Shown here piece after piece: positions 17,681 to 26,802 of a DNA stretch of 64,000 nt (positions are counted from its first letter, which is position 1; each line of letters starts with the position of its first letter). A program made the position numbers and the translations under genes. Source of the stretch: BRH-c25 sp035627615. GTDB taxonomy: Bacteria > Bacillota > Clostridia > Lutisporales > Lutisporaceae. The DNA lies in assembly GCA_035627615.1 (NCBI GenBank), contig DASPLL010000023.1:25007-89006 (forward strand). The letters run 5' to 3'. Under the pieces are notes generated by a model that saw only the letters and a list, made by a program, of their open reading frames with translations, did not search any database and was not told the origin of the DNA.

Positions 17681-18565
17681 TTATAATTCTATTTTAGCCA
17701 CTATACGGTATTCCCTATTGCCGGACTCATCTCTGACAAACTGCCATTTTCCTGGAATTCCCAGATCTTTGGCCAGACCCTCCAGAGTAAACATCATGAT
17801 GCCTGCATCAATGTAGCTTCCTTCATCCTCTGAATTAACAACAGTCAGCAGAACTTCTCCATCCTTAAGTATCAGCCTGCAAGGCTGCAAATTCTTATAA
17901 GAAGGAGCATTCCTTACATAGAAGAACAGATCTGCCATACCCCTGCTTTCCAATTCCTCATAGGCTGCCTTCCTTCCCCATTCATGCAGGTAAACAATTT
18001 CACCCAGTGAATGCCTTGCCTTGTCAGAGGCTGCCGCCTCATTGGCCTTTGTTCCGTAGGGGTCCTGTTTATATGATGCTGCTGTATTTGTAACAGTCGT
18101 ATGTGGTATCTTCTGCTTAACAGCTTTTTCATCAATCAGTCCGAGGGCAAGCAGATAGTTGATGTTTCCTGCTTGATTCCCCAAAAGCTTCGACTTCAAA
18201 TCACCCGGTATGCTTCTTATGTTTATCCAGCAGCTGCCCAAATCCATATCATATAGTTTTTTTACTACCGACTGCATGTAATATGCACCAAAAAATTCAG
18301 CTTCAGGACCTTCTCTGTGAGTAACAAGTCCTATATAATGCGGACTTTTGATCATAATACCGCTATAACCGCCCACACCTTCCAACCCATTGAAAACATC
18401 TTCACCATTTTCCAGCATAATAAGTGAAAAACCTTTTTCTCTGGCAACGCCGGCATTTATTTCTTTCAAATATTCTGCGATATCAGCAATCACTATCTCC
18501 TTCAAGTGGATTTCTTCGTAATCCCTGGTTGATAGAACATTTGCCATAAATTCTCTAAAGCTCAT
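17681..18565 (-). CDS. Nitroreductase-family flavoprotein (TM1586-like, duplicated domain)
   Basis: A 294-residue protein with two nitroreductase-like halves, of the kind seen in TM1586-type proteins. The N-terminal half has STRDYEEIHLKE and GGYSGIMIKSPHYI, an FMN-domain strand; the second half has FFYVRNAPSYKNLQPCRLIL and SYIDAGIMMFTLE. Such proteins reduce nitro compounds or quinones with FMN. The start ATG follows AGGAGG. A perfect CRP-type palindrome lies 57 bp upstream of the start, so expression is probably controlled by a CRP/FNR-family regulator. Confidence 0.8.
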   Translation of the reverse strand: MSFREFMANVLSTRDYEEIHLKEIVIADIAEYLKEINAGVAREKGFSLIMLENGEDVFNGLEGVGGYSGIMIKSPHYIGLVTHREGPEAEFFGAYYMQSVVKKLYDMDLGSCWINIRSIPGDLKSKLLGNQAGNINYLLALGLIDEKAVKQKIPHTTVTNTAASYKQDPYGTKANEAAASDKARHSLGEIVYLHEWGRKAAYEELESRGMADLFFYVRNAPSYKNLQPCRLILKDGEVLLTVVNSEDEGSYIDAGIMMFTLEGLAKDLGIPGKWQFVRDESGNREYRIVAKIEL

Positions 18566-18621
18566 GATTCCGCCTCCTTACTTATTAAGTTTTTGCTTCT
18601 TATATTTAATATACCATTCTT

Positions 18622-18663
18622 ATCTATCCAAATATGTGATTTTCGTCACATATTTGGATAGAT
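18622..18663 (-). promoter_or_regulatory. CRP/FNR-type palindrome upstream of the nitroreductase gene
   Basis: Perfect 18-bp arms around a 6-base spacer. The core is TGTGA-TTTTCG-TCACA, the exact TGTGA-N6-TCACA consensus of CRP-like regulators, embedded in an ATCTATCCAAA...TTTGGATAGAT extension. It lies between the converging end of the MFS gene and the nitroreductase start. It could also fold as an RNA hairpin, but no T run follows. Confidence 0.65.
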
Positions 18664-18697
18664 TTAATGTAACAGAGACGGTTTCTTCTGTCTTTAG

Positions 18698-19927
18698 TTA
18701 CCGTTTTACTGATGTTACAACCATACTTAACATCGTTATCACTATCATTACAATACCTGCAACAATGAACCACAGAGGTAAACCGTAGCGTTCCGCTACC
18801 GGACCGGCAATCAGCAAGCCAACGGGCATTGTAATGGACATCAGGCTGCCGAGAAGAGAGAATGCGCGGCCTTGTGCCTCCACGGGCACGGTTTCCTGCA
18901 AATAGGCGACATATGGGATATTGTATATATTCACACTTGCACCCATGACCAGACAAACCGCTGCGAAGATCCAGAATCCTGTCATGCTGCGCGGTAATAT
19001 ACCACAGAGAAAGGATGCCACACCCAGGATCATAACCCCGATGTGTGCAGCGCCAAGTTTATTTTTGATGTTCCCGATACTGCTTATGGCAACGGCTCCA
19101 ATCATCATTCCCAGTGCATAGGATACCTGGTTGACACTTGCATGCCAGGCCGTTGCATTGAAATAATCGCTTGTCATTAAAGGATATAGCGAGGACAAAG
19201 GCATAAAAAAGATCATGCTGACTGCTACGGCCAATGTGAAAATACAAAGGTTTTTATCTCTCATATATACTGCAATTCCCTCCCTGATTTCGCCCAGGAA
19301 ATCGGGGCGGGTCAGCTTTTCATGCTTAATCTCAGGTATTCTTACGACTGCAACCGAAATGCTTGCAACCACAGCTCCAACCAGATCAGAAAGCAGAATA
19401 ACGTGCAGAGGCAATGCCGCATACATGGCAGCACCAAGAACAGGCCCAATAATAAAGGCTCCTGATTGCATGAATTGACTCCAGCCATTTGCACGGACAA
19501 GCTCTTCCTGTGGAACGAGCATAGGCACAGCAGCCTGAATCGCCGGTGTATGGAAAACACTTCCGACCGCACGAAGGCCAAGTACTACACAGGCCGACCA
19601 GTAAGGCGGGTTCCAGATGAAAAATGAAACTGCAAAAAGAGCGGCAACAAGGCCGATAAACAAGTCTGCATAAATGATAACTGTCTTGCGGCTCATCCTG
19701 TCAACCCAGACACCGGCAAATGGTCCTAACAGCAGTTGTGGTAGAAACGCAAGGAGACCTGCCAGTGACATCATGAGCGGCGATGCTGTCTCACTGGCCA
19801 GCCACCATATAAGCGCGAATTGTACGGCACTGCTGCCAATAAGGGATACTGTCTGTCCGCCCGCAATAGTAAGGAACCCCTTCTTCCAGCCTTTGTTTTC
19901 AATCTGGTTATTGTTTTTGTTCTCCAT
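18698..19927 (-). CDS. MFS efflux transporter (MefA/macrolide-efflux-like)
   Basis: A 409-residue major facilitator with about twelve helices. The start region GGQTVSLIGSSAVQFALIWW, the loop motif GVWVDRMSRKTVII and GVASFLCGILP match the DHA3 group of Gram-positive exporters such as MefA. These proteins extrude macrolides or other amphiphiles with protons. It is divergent from the double MerR gene, which is the likely regulator. GAGGAGG precedes the ATG. Confidence 0.85.
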   Translation of the reverse strand: MENKNNNQIENKGWKKGFLTIAGGQTVSLIGSSAVQFALIWWLASETASPLMMSLAGLLAFLPQLLLGPFAGVWVDRMSRKTVIIYADLFIGLVAALFAVSFFIWNPPYWSACVVLGLRAVGSVFHTPAIQAAVPMLVPQEELVRANGWSQFMQSGAFIIGPVLGAAMYAALPLHVILLSDLVGAVVASISVAVVRIPEIKHEKLTRPDFLGEIREGIAVYMRDKNLCIFTLAVAVSMIFFMPLSSLYPLMTSDYFNATAWHASVNQVSYALGMMIGAVAISSIGNIKNKLGAAHIGVMILGVASFLCGILPRSMTGFWIFAAVCLVMGASVNIYNIPYVAYLQETVPVEAQGRAFSLLGSLMSITMPVGLLIAGPVAERYGLPLWFIVAGIVMIVITMLSMVVTSVKR

Positions 19928-20065
19928 AGTACCTCCTCGGATTTTGCCAATCAGATTTACATATTTAAAATTTTGTCATCACAATTACTGTATAGTTCTA
20001 TTATATTACATTAAAGCAATTGGCAAGCTTTTTATAATTGATACCCTTATTATCAGGTCATTTTC

Positions 20066-20094
20066 TTGAAAAAAGTTTAAACCAAATGTATAAT
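20066..20094 (+). promoter_or_regulatory. Promoter of the MerR-family gene
   Basis: TTGAAA and TATAAT separated by exactly 17 bp, about 30 bp upstream of the ribosome binding site GGAGGGAG. Spacing is standard, not the elongated 19-20 bp typical of MerR-activated promoters, so this promoter is probably constitutive or repressed. Confidence 0.7.
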
Positions 20095-20123
20095 GTTCTC
20101 AAACCTATTCTGGAGGGAGTACA

Positions 20124-20870
20124 ATGGCTTTTCGCCCGGTTGATATTGCACGCAAGCTTGGTATCAGCACTACCACATTGAGAAAATATGAAGAATTTGG
20201 CCTGGTGCCGCTCGTATCACGTTCTGAGTCCGGATACAGGATGTATACCACAGAACACATCGCTTATTTTGTATGCGTCAGAGAAATGCTGGCTGGCTTT
20301 AGCCTTACGGATATTTCGAAATTAATGAAAGAGGTTATGGACAAAAAAATAGATGCAGCTCTATGGATGGCAAACTGCGCCCAAGCAGAGCTGCACCAGG
20401 AAAAGCTCATTTCAAAAAAAATCATTCAGAACCTGGGCAGCATAACCAAGCAGGAAGTAAGGTCTCACAGAAAAAATCCAAAAATAACTGCTGAACGGAA
20501 GCTGACAATAAATGATGTGAGCAGTGAGACAGGTATTCCGGTCACAACTATCCGTTATTGGGACAAGGTAGGACTTATATCAGCTGAACGCTGCAGTTCT
20601 AATAATTATCGCATGTTCACCGCTTTTCACATAAGACAGGTCTTGACCATATATGCGCTGAAATTCTCCGCACTTGTCAGCCGCCACAAACATTCCATCG
20701 AAAAGATTAAAGAGCAACTGAAGGAATTTGATTATAATGACAGAACCATGATAACCAAAATGACAAACGAGATCGATCGATACCTCAACAAGGTCAACCG
20801 GGATCAGATCACCGGAATAGCTGCGCTTTATCACTTATGCGTCCAGGTAGAAACAAATAACTTCGGTTAA
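20124..20870 (+). CDS. MerR-family regulator with two DNA-binding domains
   Basis: A 248-residue protein with two MerR-type winged helices in tandem. The first spans about residues 5-75 (VDIARKLGISTTTLRKYEEFGLVP). The second spans about 126-190 (TINDVSSETGIPVTTIRYWDKVG), each with the wing residues YRMYT or YRMFT. Helical segments follow each. Normal MerR proteins have a single N-terminal head and dimerise through a coiled coil; two heads in one chain suggest a pseudo-dimer or a protein that reads two sites. It is divergent from the MFS exporter and probably regulates it. No metal- or drug-binding cysteines are obvious. Confidence 0.85.
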   Translation: MAFRPVDIARKLGISTTTLRKYEEFGLVPLVSRSESGYRMYTTEHIAYFVCVREMLAGFSLTDISKLMKEVMDKKIDAALWMANCAQAELHQEKLISKKIIQNLGSITKQEVRSHRKNPKITAERKLTINDVSSETGIPVTTIRYWDKVGLISAERCSSNNYRMFTAFHIRQVLTIYALKFSALVSRHKHSIEKIKEQLKEFDYNDRTMITKMTNEIDRYLNKVNRDQITGIAALYHLCVQVETNNFG

Positions 20871-20876
20871 AGGGCA

Positions 20877-20908
20877 GGGACAGGCACTTCATCACTGTTC
20901 CTGTCCCC
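20877..20908. repeat. Dispersed REP-like palindrome acting as possible terminator
   Basis: GGGACAGG...CCTGTCCC with a 16-base loop starts 7 bp past the MerR stop codon, between converging genes. It is followed by CTTATTT. It belongs to the same repeat family as the copies at 17531, 26004 and 53481, and may double as a terminator. Confidence 0.55.
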
Positions 20909-20932
20909 TTATTTCAAAGCTATATCTCCATA

Positions 20933-23900
20933 TCATTGAAATTTATTATACAATCTATAAAGAAACACCGCTGCCTCCGCCCTGGTGGTGTTATTCTGAG
21001 GATTGAGCTTATCTCCGCTGCTCACTATCAGTCCCTCTTTAACCATAGAGGCCGCACTGCCTACGGCATAGGCTGCTATAGCTGCTCTGTCGGTATACTT
21101 CTCCAGTTCGGAAGCATTACCCTGCCGCTCTAATTTTTTCAGTGCTCTTAATGCCCTTTCCGTCATTACCATCATATCCTGCCTTGAGATGCCTGCATCA
21201 GGGCTGAAGTTGTTATATCCCGTACCTCCGGTGATGCCAAGCTTCCTGGCTATGCCTATTTCCTTATAATAATATGCCTTACTGCTTATATCCTCAAAGT
21301 TCCCTTCGACCTTTCCTTCAATACCGAGGGCTTTGACCAAGGAATACAAAAAATCCGCCCTGGTTATGCCCGCTGCCGGTGAGTAGGTATTCTCTTCTGT
21401 TCCATTAATTATACCCTTGGAGGCAAGCACTTCAATGGACTTTCTTGCCCATTCCATGCTTCCCAGGTCACTGAAGGTCTTGTGTACGTAAGTAACAGCA
21501 TAACAGCTGAAATGGGTCGCAGTAAAGGTGACTGTTCCGGCTTCCGGGTCATAACGGCCGTCAGGTACTGCTGCCGCCTTTCCTTCTCCATCAATATACC
21601 ATACTATAATATATTCAGGGTTGGCAAGCTCCTCCGCCGTTGGTATGTAAGGGACGGATACTGTTACAGGTGCGTCCGGATTATTCCATGAGGACTGTTT
21701 CCCGTTCAGAGTCAGATTGAACTGCAGCAGCGGCCGGTCTCCGATGACTGCTCTTACTTCACCGGGCAGGGTTAACCTGTCACCCCGTCCTATGGTTATG
21801 CCGGCTCTCTCTCCGTCAGCCTCAGGAAGCATGTTGTCCGGTATTGTGATGCTTCCTATTCCTGTAGAGAATACCAGTACACCTTTCCTCTGCTTATTTG
21901 ACAGGTCGGACATAGGAATTTCCATAGTACAGGCATTTAATCCGGTAATACTTGGGACTTTAACGACAGTAACTCCCAGGCTGCTGAAAATGTTTCCTTT
22001 CAGACTCTCCAGGTTTACTGACGCACTGCCGGTCTGGGAATTGTGCCTGACAGCCAGGTTTTGCCTAGTTCCGTCAGCCTTTGTAATGACCGCACTATAG
22101 GCCGGTGCCGGAATAACAGAAGTGGTTATACCGCTGCCGCCTCTTCTTCCTCTGCCTTCCTTATCACCGCCCGATTCCTTGTATTTAAAGCTTGCAGTAA
22201 TTGCTGCAGCCGCATTTTCAGGCATGGTAAAAATAGTACTTGCACTTGCGGCATTGGCAAAGGTTCCCCCGCCTGTGGATTTCCACCCTCCAAAGCTGTA
22301 TCCGGGATCAGGTGCCGCAGTGATGAAAACATCAGCTCCGCCTGCATATTTGCCGCTGCTGCCGGTAGTGATCGTACCTCCTGCTTCCGCCGTTATGGTC
22401 AGGTCATAATAATGAGCTGCTTCTACAGTTAATACGGCATTATCGCCGGCATCGAAGCGTATTTCAAAATCTACTGCAGCTTTTTCCTCAAGCTTCAGGC
22501 CGGAAAGATAAGACGCATCGATAGTAATTTCATCTGCATTTATAAAGTAATCATTGTTCAATGACAGGTATACGCTTTCATAAACCACATCCGTGACGCT
22601 GGAGGCACTGTTCCAGATTATGGCCGTGCTTATATCAGCGGGATTATCCATATCGAAATATACCTTGGCGGGATTTATTATGGCATTGTCTCCCCATTGG
22701 CCATATACAGGATAGCCGTCATTCAGACCTGCAATCACGGTCCATGCTCTGGTCATATCCGTACCCTTATGCAGATTGAGCAGCTCGGCAAAAGCCGTAT
22801 TCCTCATCTCGACGGAGGTTTTTGCCGCCGCACGGCTTCCCGGAGAAGCAACAGAGGTATCGCCTATGCCGTTTATCCCCGGGTTAATGTCACAGTTCCA
22901 ATAGCCATAGGAAATATAGTGACCATCACCTTCCTTTTCATGCCCTGCGAAACCTCCTGTCAAAGCTCCGCTTCCTCCGGTCACCTTTCCTGCAGAATAG
23001 CAGTTTGTGGTTGATGAGTTGTAATTATATCCTGCAAGGCCTCCGACATCTGAATTAGCCCCTCCTGTAACATTTCCCCTTGCATAGCTGCTAATGACTT
23101 CGCTTTCAGTTTCGCCGAGGAAACCGACCAAGCCGCCGACACCCGAGTCATTTCCTCCCTTTACATCTCCTTCTGCATAGCTGCCGGATATCTGACCGGG
23201 ATCACACCATCCAATCAGTCCGCCTATATATGCAAAGGGGCCGTTTCCTCCTTCCACATCACCTTCAGCATGGCATCCGGATACCTGACCGTAAATATTG
23301 TCTCCAATAAGTCCGCCGACCAATGAAGCATCTCCGCCGTTAACGGCCCCTTCAGCAAAACTGTCTGTTACTTCTCCGTTAAAATTGAATCCGATCAGTC
23401 CGCCCAAACATACACCACTGCCTGACACAGCCCCTTCGGCATAACAACGATCTGATACTTTTCCTGAGTGGTTTACGCCGACCAGTCCGCCGCTATATGC
23501 ACTATCCCCGCCTGATACATCTCCTTTAGCATAGCATCTACCCGATATTTCGCCTGCGCCATTCCAGCCGACCAGCCCGCCGACATATGCATATGCTTCT
23601 CCTGATACATCTCCTTCAGCATAGCATTGATCTGATACTACACCTGAATCGTTCAGTCCGATCAGTCCGCCGGCATATGAAAATCTTCCGGCCGATATGT
23701 CACCTTCAGCACTGCAGCGAGTAATACTGCAGCCGGCCGTTAATTGCCCTGCCAGGCCGCCCAGGTAAACTAACTCGCCGGGATCGCTTCCCTTTATTAA
23801 TACAGCGGCACTGCTGTCTCCAATAGAGCAGTTGTTTCCTGCACATCCGACTAATCCGCCTATGCTGGAATTGCTGGAATTATCATTGTCCTTTATCGTA

Positions 23901-24460
23901 ATTCTGCCTTCCGCACGGCAATCTGTAATGGAGCTGCCCGTGTTTTCATACCCTAAGGAGCCTACCAGACAGCCCACATAAGATCCTGCGATATTAAAAA
24001 AACCTACATCCGCATATATTTCAACATTCTCCATTGTCACATCCCTGACAGTTGAATCGGCAACACATCCAAAAAGGCCTATATTTGCGGTATATGCCTC
24101 ATAACTGCCCGAACTGCCGATAAGCATGTCCGATATAACATGCTTGTCACCATCGAAGGTTCCTCGGAAGGGATGGTCTGCATCTCCTATGGGAATCCAA
24201 TAATGGTCGGAAAGGTCTATGCTATTACTGAGCACGATTGTATCTCCATTAAAGTCATTTGCACCGCCGTTCACCTGAGCAGCAATCCATGCCAGCTGTG
24301 AAGCGGTCCCAATACTGTAAACATTACCTGCAGGAGTCACTGCAGCCGTAAAGTTGTTCCAGTAACCTGCAGTGGCGGCCTCCACCGTTACTGCAGGCAC
24401 CAAAGCCGATGCAATCAGTAAAAAAGCTGTTAAGAGACTGGAAAGTCTTTTCTTTCTCAT
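20933..24460 (-). CDS. Secreted SLH-domain surface protein with GLUG repeats
   Basis: An 1175-residue exported protein. A signal peptide ends near AVTVEA (about residue 28). A long array of GLUG-type repeats follows (about 150-555), each about 30 residues and shaped like GGLVGWNGAGEISGRCYA, which fold as a beta-solenoid. Next come a bacterial repeat of the InlB type (about 690-745; TAEAGGTITTG, GYSFGGW), a conserved ZU5-like region (VPYIPTAEEL, VWYIDGEG, THFSCYAV), and three SLH motifs (about 995-1165) that bind secondary cell-wall polymer. It is probably an adhesin or matrix-binding protein. I chose ATG 24460, preceded by AAGGGGGATGG; an upstream in-frame ATG exists at 24499. Confidence 0.9.
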   Translation of the reverse strand: MRKKRLSSLLTAFLLIASALVPAVTVEAATAGYWNNFTAAVTPAGNVYSIGTASQLAWIAAQVNGGANDFNGDTIVLSNSIDLSDHYWIPIGDADHPFRGTFDGDKHVISDMLIGSSGSYEAYTANIGLFGCVADSTVRDVTMENVEIYADVGFFNIAGSYVGCLVGSLGYENTGSSITDCRAEGRITIKDNDNSSNSSIGGLVGCAGNNCSIGDSSAAVLIKGSDPGELVYLGGLAGQLTAGCSITRCSAEGDISAGRFSYAGGLIGLNDSGVVSDQCYAEGDVSGEAYAYVGGLVGWNGAGEISGRCYAKGDVSGGDSAYSGGLVGVNHSGKVSDRCYAEGAVSGSGVCLGGLIGFNFNGEVTDSFAEGAVNGGDASLVGGLIGDNIYGQVSGCHAEGDVEGGNGPFAYIGGLIGWCDPGQISGSYAEGDVKGGNDSGVGGLVGFLGETESEVISSYARGNVTGGANSDVGGLAGYNYNSSTTNCYSAGKVTGGSGALTGGFAGHEKEGDGHYISYGYWNCDINPGINGIGDTSVASPGSRAAAKTSVEMRNTAFAELLNLHKGTDMTRAWTVIAGLNDGYPVYGQWGDNAIINPAKVYFDMDNPADISTAIIWNSASSVTDVVYESVYLSLNNDYFINADEITIDASYLSGLKLEEKAAVDFEIRFDAGDNAVLTVEAAHYYDLTITAEAGGTITTGSSGKYAGGADVFITAAPDPGYSFGGWKSTGGGTFANAASASTIFTMPENAAAAITASFKYKESGGDKEGRGRRGGSGITTSVIPAPAYSAVITKADGTRQNLAVRHNSQTGSASVNLESLKGNIFSSLGVTVVKVPSITGLNACTMEIPMSDLSNKQRKGVLVFSTGIGSITIPDNMLPEADGERAGITIGRGDRLTLPGEVRAVIGDRPLLQFNLTLNGKQSSWNNPDAPVTVSVPYIPTAEELANPEYIIVWYIDGEGKAAAVPDGRYDPEAGTVTFTATHFSCYAVTYVHKTFSDLGSMEWARKSIEVLASKGIINGTEENTYSPAAGITRADFLYSLVKALGIEGKVEGNFEDISSKAYYYKEIGIARKLGITGGTGYNNFSPDAGISRQDMMVMTERALRALKKLERQGNASELEKYTDRAAIAAYAVGSAASMVKEGLIVSSGDKLNPQNNTTRAEAAVFLYRLYNKFQ

Positions 24461-24642
24461 ACTACCATCCCCCTTAATTTTATTATCACAACAAACCACC
24501 TCAATCCCGCATCATGAAGGCTTCCTGTTTTCTCACGGCAAGTTTTCCTGTATAGCAATAATACGCTTCTTCATGTTAATATCTACATTTTATTATATAT
24601 TTTTCCACTTAACCATGACTTAACAAATTCTTTTACAAAAAA

Positions 24643-24672
24643 AATAAGACCCTTGTATTCGAAGGGTTTATT
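24643..24672 (-). terminator. Rho-independent terminator of the DMT transporter gene
   Basis: On the minus strand AATAAACCCTT pairs with AAGGGTCTTATT and is followed by a run of eight T. It lies 68 bp behind the stop codon at 24740. Confidence 0.75.
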
Positions 24673-24739
24673 GGTACTGTATATACTCATAAAAAATTTT
24701 ATTTACCAGAATTCCAAAGCAAAGGCCGGCATACGGCGC

Positions 24740-25600
24740 TTATGCAAAGGAAAGCAAAACTATACCTGCTAACATTACGCATATACCAAGCAGCTTTGCT
24801 TTGCCCAATTCTTCCGAAAGCAATCTGACTCCAAGAAATGTACCGAATAAGATACTGAGCTCCCTCATTGGCGCAACATAATAAAGCGGAGTAAAAACCA
24901 TAGCTGTCAAAACCAAAATATACGACAGCGGCGATAATACAGCCACTGTGAAAATTTCCTTTTTATGATGAAGCATTAGCTGCCTTATTTGATCCTTTCT
25001 ACGCAATGAGTAAGGTGAAAGCAGCAATATCCGGCCGACATTCGATGCCCAATCCAGAAGAATCGGCGGCAGCATCTGCGCAGTTACTGCAATTTTATCA
25101 AAAATAGTATATGAAGCGATGGTAAGACCGCATAAAAAAGCATAAATGAGGGCGCGGTCCTTTTCCGTTTTTAGAATTAAGGCAGGATTTCCCGTTATCA
25201 GAAAAATCCCTGATATTATCAGTGCAATACCGGCTATAGCAGCTAAAGATGCATTCTCCTTCAAGAAAATAATAGCTATAAGGGTCGAAAATAGCGGGCC
25301 CGTACCCCTGGCTAAAGGATATACTACAGAAAAATTTCCGCAGCTGTAGCCTTTGCTCAGCAATATGAAGTAAACAGAATGCAAGACCGCACTTCCCAAG
25401 ATAAAGTAAATAAAAGAAATTTGAAAACCAGCTTTATAGTTAAAAATTGCTGCCAGGACAAAAGGAAAATAAATAATGCTGGAAAAGCATGAAAACAGCC
25501 AAAGGAAGGTAGTATTGCCCTTGATCTTCTTCGCAGCAAAATTCCAGGTTGCATGAAAAACTGCAGAGAGAATGATCATTATGAAGCCTATGCCTGTCAT
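24740..25600 (-). CDS. DMT-superfamily EamA transporter
   Basis: A 286-residue integral membrane protein with ten predicted helices in two EamA halves (first half ending around GTGPLFSTLIAIIFLKE, second around MRELSILFGTFLGVRLLSEE). The family exports metabolites or takes up small organic compounds. A LysR-type regulator gene stood divergently upstream but has collapsed (25726-25996), so this transporter has probably lost its regulator. A T-rich terminator follows. Confidence 0.88.
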   Translation of the reverse strand: MTGIGFIMIILSAVFHATWNFAAKKIKGNTTFLWLFSCFSSIIYFPFVLAAIFNYKAGFQISFIYFILGSAVLHSVYFILLSKGYSCGNFSVVYPLARGTGPLFSTLIAIIFLKENASLAAIAGIALIISGIFLITGNPALILKTEKDRALIYAFLCGLTIASYTIFDKIAVTAQMLPPILLDWASNVGRILLLSPYSLRRKDQIRQLMLHHKKEIFTVAVLSPLSYILVLTAMVFTPLYYVAPMRELSILFGTFLGVRLLSEELGKAKLLGICVMLAGIVLLSFA

Positions 25601-25725
25601 TCAGAGTCCCCCAATCAAATTGACGATTTTTTCTTAATATGCTAATTTTATATATATAAATTATAGATGTAAAGCATAAAATATGAATATTAAATATCTA
25701 TAGATTCGATATATGGGAGGCTCAT

Positions 25726-25996
25726 ATGTTAAATTATCTGGGAGTAGAAGTGTTTTTAACAATCGTTAAAAACAGGAATCTGACCAATGTATGATGAAAA
25801 GCAATGGGCGATAGTACCAAGATCAATAGCAGACTATTTCGGGGCAGACAAGAAATTCACCGTCCAGAAGCTTAAGTATCCGGCGCTGCCAAGAGTATGC
25901 TATAAAATCACCCATAAGCATATGAACAGGATGAAACAGGAATGCGTAAAAATTCTGGATCACTATGCTAAATCCATATATCTGACAAATAGCTGA
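25726..25996 (+). pseudogene. LysR-family regulator remnant with internal deletion
   Basis: The first 22 codons from ATG 25726 (behind GGGAGG) read MLNYLGVEVFLTIVKNRN, a typical LysR start. They run into a TGA at 25792. From 25787, in another frame, a segment WAIVPRSIADYFGADKK to HYAKSIYLTNS resembles the C-terminal end of a LysR effector domain. About 200 codons between them are missing. The deletion fused both ends out of frame. It is divergent from the EamA transporter, the usual position of a LysR regulator. Confidence 0.7.
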
Positions 25997-26003
25997 TAAG
26001 CCA

Positions 26004-26022
26004 GGGACAGGTACCTTGCTCC
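26004..26022. repeat. Dispersed REP-like palindrome (GGGACAGGTACCTTGCTCC)
   Basis: Same family as the copies at 17531 and 53481; the second arm has one base changed. Confidence 0.55.
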
Positions 26023-26055
26023 TACAAGCTTGATCCCAATGACAATGACCCTAAT

Positions 26056-26730
26056 TTAAATTGTCGCAGTCTCCAACTGTTCATAAGCTATAACTGCACT
26101 TTTTGTTTCTTTTGCTTTATATAATGCCTTATCAGCATATTTTAAGAAACAGTCAAGGTTTATTGGAAATATCGTTGTAGCAATGCCTATACTTATAGTT
26201 ATTTTATCAGTGCTGGAACCAAAGATAAAAGTCTTTGCTTCAATAGCCTGTTTTATTCTTTCAGCCATTTTGAATACATTTTCACAGCAGGTTTGAGGCA
26301 GAAAAACAACAAATTCTTCTCCTCCCAGTCTTGCTACTATATCTGTACTTCTTGTATTGCTTTTCAGGATTTCAGCAAACTGCTTTAAAACCTCGTCTCC
26401 TGCCGAATGTCCATAGGTGTCGTTAATCCTTTTGAAGTTATCTATATCAATCATCATCAGCGAAACAGGGAATTTCATTTTTAATATTGCTGACATCTTC
26501 ATAAAGAAGCTTCTTCTGTTATATACACCTGTCAAACTATCTGTATTAGCCTGCCAGTAAAATCTCTGAATAATAATTCCGCAGAATAGAGACAGCAATA
26601 GATGGCCTATGATACAGGGAATCAGGATAATAAAACCTATCATATTATAAAAAAGAAAAGCAGTCAGCCAAATTACGGCGCTAACTGCAAGAAGTACAAA
26701 TGGAGCAGCCTTAATAAACCATTCTTTCAT
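26056..26730 (-). CDS. Membrane-bound diguanylate cyclase (GGDEF domain)
   Basis: A 224-residue protein. Two transmembrane helices (about residues 8-50) precede a GGDEF domain (about 58-220). The active-site loop is GGEEF (about 132-136), a functional variant. An RSTD allosteric I-site lies five residues before it, so product inhibition by cyclic di-GMP is expected. DIDNFKRINDTYGH and the following lysine-containing strand are intact. It makes cyclic di-GMP at the membrane. No sensory domain is present apart from the helices. Start: ATG 26730 follows AGGTGAG; the in-frame GTG at 26739 lies inside that site. It is followed upstream, on the same strand, by an HD-GYP gene. Confidence 0.9.
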   Translation of the reverse strand: MKEWFIKAAPFVLLAVSAVIWLTAFLFYNMIGFIILIPCIIGHLLLSLFCGIIIQRFYWQANTDSLTGVYNRRSFFMKMSAILKMKFPVSLMMIDIDNFKRINDTYGHSAGDEVLKQFAEILKSNTRSTDIVARLGGEEFVVFLPQTCCENVFKMAERIKQAIEAKTFIFGSSTDKITISIGIATTIFPINLDCFLKYADKALYKAKETKSAVIAYEQLETATI

Positions 26731-26802
26731 TGCACTCACCTATCTTTATATATACTAATTTGTTACCACTACATCATCAGGGTCAAATATTTCATTCGCA
26801 AG

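Noticed and set aside
22900..23900. Regularly spaced repeats resembling a CRISPR array
   Set aside because: They are degenerate codons of the GLUG protein repeats inside an open frame; units vary in length and sequence.
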